Below, in pieces: positions 14,460-20,363 of a stretch of 20,363 nt of DNA. The notes under the pieces were generated by a model, which did no database searches, was not told the DNA's origin, and saw only the letters and a list, made by a program, of their open reading frames with translations. The translations under genes and the position numbers were made by a program. The stretch's first letter is position 1. Each line of letters starts with the position of its first letter. Source of the DNA: an uncultured Dorea sp. (GTDB lineage Bacteria > Bacillota > Clostridia > Lachnospirales > Lachnospiraceae). The stretch lies in assembly GCA_910584615.1 (NCBI GenBank), contig CAJUAM010000047.1, positions 1-20,363 on the forward strand, given 5' to 3'.

Positions 14460-14678
14460 TTATTTGTCCCTCCAAATAATTCTTCCTTTGGAAAGATCAT
14501 AAGGAGATAACTCCAATGTTACTTTATCCCCCGGAAGGATTTTTATAAAGTTCATACGAAGCTTTCCGCTGATGTGCGCAAGTACCTGATGCCCATTTTC
14601 TAATTCCACCTGAAACATGGCATTGGGCAGCTTTTCTACTACTGTTCCTTCAATCTCGATTACGTCAGCTTTTGACAT
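14460..14678 (-). CDS. infA: Translation initiation factor IF-1
   Basis: IF-1 (72 aa) binds the A-site of the 30S subunit during initiation. The single OB-fold is clear, starting MSKADVIEIEGTVVEKLPNA with the motif GHQVLAHISGKLRMNFI and ending LSKGRIIWRDK, at the usual family length. AGGAGG lies upstream of the ATG. It starts 3 nt after the KOW-domain gene and is followed by the alpha-operon promoter. Confidence 0.98.
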   Translation of the reverse strand: MSKADVIEIEGTVVEKLPNAMFQVELENGHQVLAHISGKLRMNFIKILPGDKVTLELSPYDLSKGRIIWRDK

Positions 14679-14681
14679 ATA

Positions 14682-14942
14682 TTAATCCTCCTGTTTTACC
14701 TCTTCCTTTTTCCATTCTTTTAGTATCCGTTTAATTCCCACATCATCTATGTTATGAACATCATAATTTTCATGAATGATCTGAATATGTTTCTTTTTCT
14801 TCTTTTTCGGTCTGCTAAGCGTACGTATCCTTCCGTCCACTAAATATACATATGCACTGTTTTCGGCAATTATCACATATATTTTCCCCGAATCATGACC
14901 TGCTTTTGATCTGGCAAGCTTTCCAATATAACCATCTCCCAT
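14682..14942 (-). CDS. KOW-domain RNA-binding protein (L14e/L27e-like)
   Basis: This 86-aa protein begins with a KOW-like segment (GYIGKLARSKAGHDSGKIYV, residues 4-23). It continues with a short beta-rich part (YVYLVDGRIRTL), then six consecutive lysines (46-51) and an acidic-basic tail. Similar small proteins are found between map and infA in many Clostridia and are annotated as ribosomal L14e/L6e/L27e-like RNA-binding proteins. Their exact role is not established. It starts 3 nt after map stops and ends 3 nt before infA starts, so it is fully embedded in the operon and probably acts on ribosomes or rRNA. Confidence 0.85.
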   Translation of the reverse strand: MGDGYIGKLARSKAGHDSGKIYVIIAENSAYVYLVDGRIRTLSRPKKKKKKHIQIIHENYDVHNIDDVGIKRILKEWKKEEVKQED

Positions 14943-14945
14943 ATC

Positions 14946-15716
14946 CTACGCCTGTCCCTCACTTTCAGTCAGCGTTAAAAGCTTCGGCCCGCCTTCAGTT
15001 ATCAGCACTGTATTCTCATAATGCGCTGAAATAGATCTGTCACGGCTCACAACTGTCCACTCATCATCAAGCCAGTCGACCTTCCATGTCCCCATATTTA
15101 TCATTGGTTCGATTGCCAGTGTCATACCGGCTTTCAGCTTAACGCCTCTGCGGTTCATCACATAATTCGGTATCTGCGGTGACTCGTGAAGTTTTGTACC
15201 TATTCCATGGCCGCACAAATCACGGACAACCCCATACCCGAAACTTTCCGCGTATCTTCCTATGGCATTTGAAATATCAAATAGATGATTGCCTTCTTTT
15301 GCATACTTTATACCTTCAAAGAAGCTTTCCCTTGTAACCTCTATAAGCTTTTTGGCCTCCTGGCTGATCTCTCCGATGCCATGAGTCCTCGCGGCATCGG
15401 AATGATAACCTTTATAAATCACACCTGCATCCAGGCTGACAATATCCCCATCCTTCAAAATACGTTTACTGTCCGGTATGCCGTGGACCACTTCCTCATT
15501 GACTGACACACAGATAGAGGCAGGGTATCCATTATAATTCAAAAAAGAAGGAATACAGCCATAACTGCGGATAACTTCTTCTCCCAGGCGATCTATATCC
15601 AACGTGCTCATACCTGGATGAAGTGCCTTTTCAAGCTCCTTATGCACAATCTCTAAAATTTTTCCGGACTCGGTCATCAACTCGATTTCCCTCGCCGACT
15701 TAATTTCTATTGGCAT
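14946..15716 (-). CDS. map: Methionine aminopeptidase, type I
   Basis: This 256-aa enzyme removes the initiator methionine from new proteins. The five metal ligands are present: D96 and D107 in LDAGVIYKGYHSDAART, H170 in CGHGIGTKLHE, E203 in AIEPM and E234 in HYENT. The auxiliary histidines H79 and H177 are present too. There is no N-terminal zinc finger or SH3 extension, so it is the short type Ia form. It starts 4 nt after adk ends, with GGAGAG overlapping the adk stop region, consistent with coupled translation. Confidence 0.98.
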   Translation of the reverse strand: MPIEIKSAREIELMTESGKILEIVHKELEKALHPGMSTLDIDRLGEEVIRSYGCIPSFLNYNGYPASICVSVNEEVVHGIPDSKRILKDGDIVSLDAGVIYKGYHSDAARTHGIGEISQEAKKLIEVTRESFFEGIKYAKEGNHLFDISNAIGRYAESFGYGVVRDLCGHGIGTKLHESPQIPNYVMNRRGVKLKAGMTLAIEPMINMGTWKVDWLDDEWTVVSRDRSISAHYENTVLITEGGPKLLTLTESEGQA

Positions 15717-15720
15717 ATCA

Positions 15721-16365
15721 TTACTCTCCTAATATATCGACAATCGCCTTAAATACATCATTCATATCAACAGTACCGTCAATGGTCTTTAATATGCCGG
15801 CCTTTGTATAATAATCGATCAGAGGCTGTGTCTGTTCATGGTAAACATTCAGACGCTTTTGTACTGTCTCCGGCTTATCATCATCTCTGAGAATCAGCTC
15901 TTTTCCGCATGTATCACAGATCCCTTCATTTTTTACAGGTGCATACACAAGATGATATGTAGCGCCGCAGCCTACACACGCGCGTCTTCCGCCCATCCGG
16001 TTTACGATCACCTGATCCGGAACATCAACATCAATAGCATAGTCCATCTTCTGACCCAGTTTGGCAAGCGCTGCATCAAGCGATTCTGCCTGCGGGATCG
16101 TTCTCGGGAACCCATCTAATACATAGCCTTTTTCGCAGTCGTCCTGATTTACACGATCTACAACCAGATCTACAACCAACTCATCAGGAACAAGAAGCCC
16201 CTGATCCATATACGTTTTTGCTTTTTTCCCTAATTCAGTGCCATTCTTTATATTCGCGCGAAAAATATCGCCTGTTGAAATGTGAGGAATATCATACTTA
16301 GCTGCAATTTTTTTTGCCTGAGTCCCTTTTCCCGCGCCTGGCGCGCCTAACATAATTATTTTCAT
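15721..16365 (-). CDS. adk: Adenylate kinase, zinc-containing LID form
   Basis: This 214-aa enzyme catalyses ATP + AMP to 2 ADP. It has the P-loop GAPGAGKGT (7-15), the AMP-binding segment ISTGDIFR (29-36), and DGFPRT (84-89). It is the long form with a LID carrying four cysteines (C130, C133, C150, C153), typical of zinc-binding Gram-positive enzymes. AAGGAGG lies 9 nt before the ATG. It follows secY with a 66-nt spacer that contains a 13-bp hairpin. Confidence 0.98.
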   Translation of the reverse strand: MKIIMLGAPGAGKGTQAKKIAAKYDIPHISTGDIFRANIKNGTELGKKAKTYMDQGLLVPDELVVDLVVDRVNQDDCEKGYVLDGFPRTIPQAESLDAALAKLGQKMDYAIDVDVPDQVIVNRMGGRRACVGCGATYHLVYAPVKNEGICDTCGKELILRDDDKPETVQKRLNVYHEQTQPLIDYYTKAGILKTIDGTVDMNDVFKAIVDILGE

Positions 16366-16391
16366 AAATTCATTCCTCCTTATAGCATTTT

Positions 16392-16420
16392 AACCCGCGA
16401 AATTATAAATTCCGCGAGTT
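16392..16420 (-). other. Hairpin in the secY-adk spacer, not a terminator
   Basis: On the mRNA strand AACTCGCGGAATT pairs fully with AATTTCGCGGGTT (13 bp, two G-U pairs) across a 3-nt loop. It is followed by AAAATGC, not a U-tract, and ends about 17 nt before the adk ribosome binding site. It may be a processing or stability element. Confidence 0.5.
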
Positions 16421-16431
16421 GAAAATGTCTT

Positions 16432-17748
16432 CTAGTTATTTAAAAATCCCTTGTAATTGCGTACGAGCATCTGTGATTCAACCTGTTTGATCGTTTCAAG
16501 TACAACGCTGACAATAATGATAAGAGACGTTCCGCCGAACGAAACTTGCGCTCCAAGCCAGCCATTAAAGAAAATCGGAATTATCTGAACGATCACAAGA
16601 CCACAAGCTCCAATAAAGATGATATAATTCAATATCTTTGTCAAATATTCAACGGTCGGTTTTCCAGGACGTATTCCCGGAATAAATCCGCCGCTCTTTT
16701 TCATGTTATTTGCAATCTCCAATGGGTTAAATGTAATGGACGTATAAAAATAAGCAAAGAATACTGTAAGCACTATATATACAATAAGTCCCCACGAATA
16801 TTTCAACTGTTCCGGATTACACCAGTTCCCCTGATTCATTCCTCTGAGTATCTCGCCGCCGATTCCCTTTGTATTATCTTTTCCAAGAAAAGACGCAATA
16901 ACGATCGGGAACTGCATTAATGAGGAAGAAAAGATAATCGGTATAACGCCCGCTGTATTGATCTTAAGCGGAATATGAGTTGACTGACCGCCGAATGTCC
17001 GTCTGCCTGTAGTTTTCTGCGAATACTGAACAGCAATCCTTCTCTCGCCATCCTGCAGAACCACAACAAATACCACCAGCGCGACAATGATCGCAATGAT
17101 AATAATAACAGCCAGCCCGCCTTTAGCAATACTCTTATCTTTAACAAACTGTTCAAACAGAGTCGCCATATCATTTGGGATACGAGAAATGATATTGATG
17201 ACCAGCACCATAGAAATACCATTTCCAATACCTTTTTCGGTGATCCTCTCACCAATCCACATCAGAAACGCAGAACCTGCTGTCAGCGTCAGCACAACGC
17301 TTGCCGCATTTACAAAATTATAGTCTGTCAGAAGTCCCTGACGTCCAAATCCGACTGCCATCGCAGTAGACTCAAGAAGCGCAAGCGCAACAGTGAGGTA
17401 ACGTGTCATCGCTACAATCTTCTTCCTGCCGTCTTCTCCGTCTTTTTGCATCTCTTCGAGCGCTGGAATCGCGATCGTAAGCAGCTGCATTATGATCGAA
17501 GATGTGATATATGGTGTGATACTCAGCGCAAACACCGACATTCTCTCAAAAGAACCACCGGTGAAAGCGTTAAACAAGTTAAACGCTTCCCCAGTATTCT
17601 GCGCAAAGAATCTCTGAATATATGTCGGATCTACACCTGGTGTTGGGAGTCCCGACCCGATCCTTATTACGATTAACATCAAAAACGTATATCCGATTTT
17701 TTTGCGAATATCTTTGATTCCCCATGCCCTTCGGAAAGTTTCTAACAT
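16432..17748 (-). CDS. secY: Protein translocase subunit SecY
   Basis: SecY (438 aa) forms the protein-conducting channel with SecE and SecG in the cytoplasmic membrane. About ten transmembrane segments are visible. The N-terminus (LETFRRAWGIKDIRKKIGYT), the plug and TM2 region (GGSFERMSVFALSITPYITSS) and the C4-C5 loop with TFGGQSTHIPLKINTAGVIP are characteristic. The start overlaps the rplO stop by one base (TAATG) with GAGGTGAT just before it, so translation is coupled to L15. Confidence 0.98.
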   Translation of the reverse strand: MLETFRRAWGIKDIRKKIGYTFLMLIVIRIGSGLPTPGVDPTYIQRFFAQNTGEAFNLFNAFTGGSFERMSVFALSITPYITSSIIMQLLTIAIPALEEMQKDGEDGRKKIVAMTRYLTVALALLESTAMAVGFGRQGLLTDYNFVNAASVVLTLTAGSAFLMWIGERITEKGIGNGISMVLVINIISRIPNDMATLFEQFVKDKSIAKGGLAVIIIIAIIVALVVFVVVLQDGERRIAVQYSQKTTGRRTFGGQSTHIPLKINTAGVIPIIFSSSLMQFPIVIASFLGKDNTKGIGGEILRGMNQGNWCNPEQLKYSWGLIVYIVLTVFFAYFYTSITFNPLEIANNMKKSGGFIPGIRPGKPTVEYLTKILNYIIFIGACGLVIVQIIPIFFNGWLGAQVSFGGTSLIIIVSVVLETIKQVESQMLVRNYKGFLNN

Positions 17749-18188
17749 TAGATCACCTCTGCTTTTCCACCTACAGCCTCGATTTTAGCTGCCGCACCTG
17801 CGCTGAATGCATTCGCTTTTACGGTCAGTTTCTTTGTAAGTTCTCCGTTGCCAAGAATCTTAACGCCGTCTCTTACGTTTTTTACGATTCCCCGCTCCAG
17901 CAATGTTTCAACAGAAACTACCTGCTCATTATCAAACACCTCAAGAGCGCTCACATTAATACCAACGATTTCTTTTGAATTTCTATTCGTGAAACCTCTT
18001 TTTGGTATTCTTCTATATAATGGCATCTGTCCGCCTTCAAACCCCGGTCTTGTACCTCCAGAACGGGCTCTCTGACCTTTGTGGCCTTTACCGGCAGTTT
18101 TGCCATTTCCAGAACCGTGTCCACGTCCTCTTCTGAAATTATCACTATGCTTTGCTCCATCAGCAGGTCTTAAGTTCGATAAATCCAT
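17748..18188 (-). CDS. rplO: 50S ribosomal protein L15
   Basis: L15 (146 aa) is an assembly protein of the large subunit. The glycine- and arginine-rich N-terminal extension (NLRPADGAKHSDNFRRGRG, GSGNGKTAGKGHKGQRARSG) threads into 23S rRNA, and the C-terminal globular half ends KIEAVGGKAEVI. It ends by overlapping the secY start by one base and begins 27 nt after rpmD, with AAGGAGG just before the ATG. Confidence 0.97.
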   Translation of the reverse strand: MDLSNLRPADGAKHSDNFRRGRGHGSGNGKTAGKGHKGQRARSGGTRPGFEGGQMPLYRRIPKRGFTNRNSKEIVGINVSALEVFDNEQVVSVETLLERGIVKNVRDGVKILGNGELTKKLTVKANAFSAGAAAKIEAVGGKAEVI

Positions 18189-18215
18189 TGTGACACCTCC
18201 TTATCTGAATATATT

Positions 18216-18395
18216 CTAAGCTTCTTCCACCTTTACCAGATGTTCAACCTGTTTAACCATACCTCTTGTTGCTGCGTTATCCGGCAGTTCAACTGTCTTG
18301 TAAAGTTTTCTAAGCCCTAAAGCTTCTACAGTCTTCTTATGCTTCGGCACAGCTCCAATTGTAGATTTTACCAATGTAACTTTTAAATTTGCCAT
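18216..18395 (-). CDS. rpmD: 50S ribosomal protein L30
   Basis: This 59-aa protein of the large subunit reads MANLKVTLVKSTIGAVPKHK and continues with KTVEALGLRKLYKTVELPDN to the end KVEEA. The motif LVKSTIG, the helix ALGLRKL and RGMVKQVEHLV are typical of bacterial L30. AAGGAGG lies 9 nt before the ATG. It sits at its canonical place between rpsE and rplO. Confidence 0.96.
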   Translation of the reverse strand: MANLKVTLVKSTIGAVPKHKKTVEALGLRKLYKTVELPDNAATRGMVKQVEHLVKVEEA

Positions 18396-18409
18396 CTTAA
18401 TCTACCTCC

Positions 18410-18919
18410 TTAGCCTAAGATTTCTTCTACTGACTTACCGCGGAGTCTGGCCACCTCTTCCGGTGTCTTAACCTGACTTAATCCGTCAATAGTAGCGAGA
18501 ACTACATTCTGCTTATTATTTGAGCCAAGAGATTTTGTACGGATATTCTTGATTCCTGCCATCTCAATAACGGCACGCGCCGGGCCTCCGGCAATAACTC
18601 CTGTACCTTCCGGAGCCTTCTTCAGCAATACGGAAGCTCCTCCGAATTTGCCGGTGAAGTCATGGGTAATACTCTCATTGTCATCTAACGCTACTGTGAT
18701 CAGGTGCTTTGCCGCATCTTCTTTTCCTTTACGGATCGCTTCCGGAATTTCAGTAGCTTTTCCCAAGCCTGCACCAACATGGCCATTTCCATCACCAACA
18801 ACTACTAAAGCTGTGAATCTCATATTACGGCCACCCTTAACAACTTTGGTTACACGCTTGATTGATACCACTTTTTCTGTTAATTCTAATGAACTAGCAT
18901 CAATACGTTCCTGTTTCAT
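18410..18919 (-). CDS. rpsE: 30S ribosomal protein S5
   Basis: S5 (169 aa) takes part in decoding accuracy and mRNA helicase action on the 30S subunit. The N-terminal S5 domain is clear (VVKGGRNMRFTALVVVGDGN, GHVGAGLGKATEIPEAIRKG), followed by the C-terminal domain (GTGVIAGGPARAVIEMAGI, TKSLGSNNKQNVVLATIDGL). The length is standard. A GGAGGAGC-type site lies before the ATG, and it follows rplR by 14 nt. Confidence 0.98.
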   Translation of the reverse strand: MKQERIDASSLELTEKVVSIKRVTKVVKGGRNMRFTALVVVGDGNGHVGAGLGKATEIPEAIRKGKEDAAKHLITVALDDNESITHDFTGKFGGASVLLKKAPEGTGVIAGGPARAVIEMAGIKNIRTKSLGSNNKQNVVLATIDGLSQVKTPEEVARLRGKSVEEILG

Positions 18920-18933
18920 GTGTGCTCCTCCTT

Positions 18934-19302
18934 CTAGAAATTCAATCCAGCTTCTCTAGCTGCATCGGCTAACGCCTGAATCTTACCGTGATATATGAAT
19001 CCGCCTCTGTCAAAGACAACATCCTTAATACCTTTTTCAATTGCTTTTTCAGCAATCACTTTACCTAAACATGCTGCTGCTTCAACATTATTTGTTTTCT
19101 CCAGGTTTGCTTTCACATCTTTCTGAAGAGTGGAAGCGGAAACCAGTGTATGATGAGCTGTATCATCAATAATCTGCGCATACATATGATTATTACTTCT
19201 GAATACTGCCAAACGCGGGCACTGTGCCGTACCGCTCAAACGGTTACGTAATTTTCTGTGCTTATTGGCACGAACAACACTTCTTGATTTTTTGCTGACC
19301 AT
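18934..19302 (-). CDS. rplR: 50S ribosomal protein L18
   Basis: L18 (122 aa) binds 5S rRNA with L5. The basic N-terminus (VSKKSRSVVRANKHRKLRNR), the core RLAVFRSNNHMYAQIIDD and the end FDRGGFIYHGKIQALADAAR are diagnostic. The frame extends two codons to a GTG at 19308, but AAAGGAG is then only a few bases away. The ATG at 19302 is 9 nt from that site and gives the usual family start, so I chose it. It starts 17 nt after rplF ends. Confidence 0.97.
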   Translation of the reverse strand: MVSKKSRSVVRANKHRKLRNRLSGTAQCPRLAVFRSNNHMYAQIIDDTAHHTLVSASTLQKDVKANLEKTNNVEAAACLGKVIAEKAIEKGIKDVVFDRGGFIYHGKIQALADAAREAGLNF

Positions 19303-19319
19303 TTTCACACTCTCCTTTC

Positions 19320-19862
19320 TTATTTCTTACCTGTCTTACCAACTTTACGTCTGATCACTTCATCAGCATACTTGATACCCTTGCCCTTATATGGCTCCGG
19401 TCTTCTCTTGTCTCTGATCTCAGCCGCGTACTGTCCGACTTTTTCTTTACTGATACCCTTAACGATGATCTTGTTCTGTCCTTCTAAAACAGTCTCAACA
19501 CCTTCAGGATCTATCATCTCTACCGGATGAGAATATCCTAAGCTCAAAGTTAATTTGTTACCGGATTTTGCTGCTCTGTAACCGACACCATTAACTTCAA
19601 GGACCTTCTGGTATCCATCTGTAACACCAACAACCATGTTGTTGATCAATGTTCTTGTAAGACCGTGAAGTGATTTCATTTTCTTCAAATCGTTCGGTCT
19701 TGTAACGATGATCTCTTCGCCTTCTTTTTTGATTTCCATCTCTGTAGGAAGCTCTCTTTCAAGAGTTCCCTTCGGACCTGTTACAGTCACTTTATTATTC
19801 TCTGCGATTTCAACAGTAACTCCTGCCGGAACCTTTATTGGCAGTCTGCCTATACGTGACAT
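19320..19862 (-). CDS. rplF: 50S ribosomal protein L6
   Basis: L6 (180 aa) lies near the sarcin-ricin loop and the factor-binding site. The start MSRIGRLPIKVPAGVTVEI, the tandem L6 folds (LHGLTRTLINNMVVGVTDGY in the first) and the C-terminal signature RRPEPYKGKGIKYADEVIRR are complete. AAGGAGG is upstream of the ATG. A 220-nt spacer with repeated hairpins separates it from rpsH, which is much longer than usual for this junction. Confidence 0.98.
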   Translation of the reverse strand: MSRIGRLPIKVPAGVTVEIAENNKVTVTGPKGTLERELPTEMEIKKEGEEIIVTRPNDLKKMKSLHGLTRTLINNMVVGVTDGYQKVLEVNGVGYRAAKSGNKLTLSLGYSHPVEMIDPEGVETVLEGQNKIIVKGISKEKVGQYAAEIRDKRRPEPYKGKGIKYADEVIRRKVGKTGKK

Positions 19863-19891
19863 TGCCTTTTCCTCCTTAACTTAGATTTTCG

Positions 19892-19911
19892 GAGCAGATC
19901 ACTGTCTGCTC
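19892..19911. other. Hairpin just upstream of rplF
   Basis: Perfect 7-bp arms GAGCAGA and TCTGCTC with a 6-nt loop lie about 30 nt ahead of the rplF start. There is no T-tract on the mRNA strand. It could affect rplF translation or mark an RNA-processing site. Confidence 0.45.
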
Positions 19912-19930
19912 TGTTTTCAGTTGCATTGAG

Positions 19931-20081
19931 CACTTGGTGAGGTATTCCCCGAACCTAGTGCGAAAGCACACTTGGCTCACTTGGCGAGGTATTTTCGAGC
20001 CTAGTGACCGTAGTGTTTCCATTTGAGTGACGACGGTGTCTCCCTCCGCCTTGTATTCACTAAGTTGCTTTCGGTTCAGTG
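19931..20081. repeat. Imperfect hairpin repeats in the rpsH-rplF spacer
   Basis: Unit 1 (19931-19960) and unit 2 (19978-20006) share the frame CACTTGG-N-GAGGTATT and CGA-N-CCTAGTG and match at about 25 of 30 positions. Both have arms CACTTGG/CCTAGTG. The next pair changes from T-A in unit 1 to C-G in unit 2, a compensatory change that supports a folded structure. A more diverged stem with CACTAA/TTCAGTG ends (20058-20081) directly abuts the rpsH stop region. The 220-nt spacer 19863-20082 holds no credible gene. Confidence 0.65.
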
Positions 20082-20082
20082 C

Positions 20083-20363
20083 CTACCAAATAAAGCACAG
20101 CACCTCGCCGCCGATACCAAGTTTTCTTGCCTGTTTATCTGTGATCACGCCCTCATTTGTTGAAATGATCGCTGTTCCAAGTCCGCCGAATACTTTCGGT
20201 ACCTTATCGCTGCTTGCGTATACACGAAGACCTGGTTTAGAGATTCTCTTAAGTCCTGTGATGACCTTTTCGTTCTTATCTGCGCCATATTTTAACGTAA
20301 TGCGGATCGTCTTGAATACTCCGTCTTCAACCATGTCATATTTCTCAATATATCCTTCATCCA
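20083..20363 (-). CDS. rpsH: 30S ribosomal protein S8, 5' end outside the window
   Basis: The visible part is the C-terminal 93 residues of S8, an early 16S rRNA-binding protein and the translational regulator of the spc operon in E. coli. The frame continues to the window edge as DEGYIEKYDMVEDG, so the internal ATG at 20334 is not the start. The C-terminal signature PKVFGGLGTAIISTNEGVIT and the end GGEVLCFIW are typical of S8. rplF follows after a long repeat-bearing spacer. Confidence 0.96.
   Translation of the reverse strand, partial: DEGYIEKYDMVEDGVFKTIRITLKYGADKNEKVITGLKRISKPGLRVYASSDKVPKVFGGLGTAIISTNEGVITDKQARKLGIGGEVLCFIW

Noticed and set aside
20083..20334. Complete 83-aa S8-like protein starting at 20334
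   Set aside because: The frame stays open to the window edge and the upstream residues match S8, so the gene is simply cut by the window.

Overview
The window is about 20.4 kb of a Gram-positive, anaerobic Clostridia chromosome. A gut Lachnospiraceae-type organism fits best. The reasons are the Firmicutes order of ribosomal genes, the small KOW-domain gene between map and infA, a strict-anaerobe [FeFe]-hydrogenase, strong AGGAGG-type ribosome binding sites and moderate GC content. Species cannot be named from sequence alone. Every gene I can support is on the minus strand, so the text below follows transcription from high to low coordinates.

Region 1 (20363 to 10632) is the distal spc operon followed by the alpha operon: rpsH (cut by the window edge), rplF, rplR, rpsE, rpmD, rplO, secY, adk, map, a KOW-domain RNA-binding protein gene, infA, rpmJ, rpsM, rpsK, rpsD, rpoA and rplQ. 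rpmD (59 aa) and rpmJ (37 aa, GTG start) are short genes that are easy to miss. A good sigma-A promoter between infA and rpmJ starts the alpha operon, and a hairpin terminator follows rplQ. Unusually, several spacers inside this operon are long and full of inverted repeats: rplF/rpsH, rpsK/rpsM (tandem 40-bp units) and rpmJ/rpsM (about 300 nt, at least five hairpins).

Region 2 (10481 to 3975) looks like one transcription unit of six genes. It comprises an ABC ATPase, a membrane-fusion adaptor with a long coiled coil, a MacB-type permease, a small four-helix membrane protein, an M18 aminopeptidase and a type I asparaginase. A -10 element next to a 24-bp dyad lies in front of it. The first three genes form a MacAB/Ykn-like exporter. 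The last two enzymes would both yield free aspartate.

Region 3 (about 3820 to 79) is a two-gene redox unit. The first gene fuses the Fe-S C-terminal domain of NuoF to a GltD-like NAD(P)H:FAD oxidoreductase. The second, overlapping by 7 nt, is a CpI-like [FeFe]-hydrogenase with a full set of clusters. A Rex-like dyad overlaps the -35 of its promoter, which suggests control by the NADH/NAD+ ratio. This pair, and the structured spacers of the ribosomal operon, are the most interesting parts of the window.
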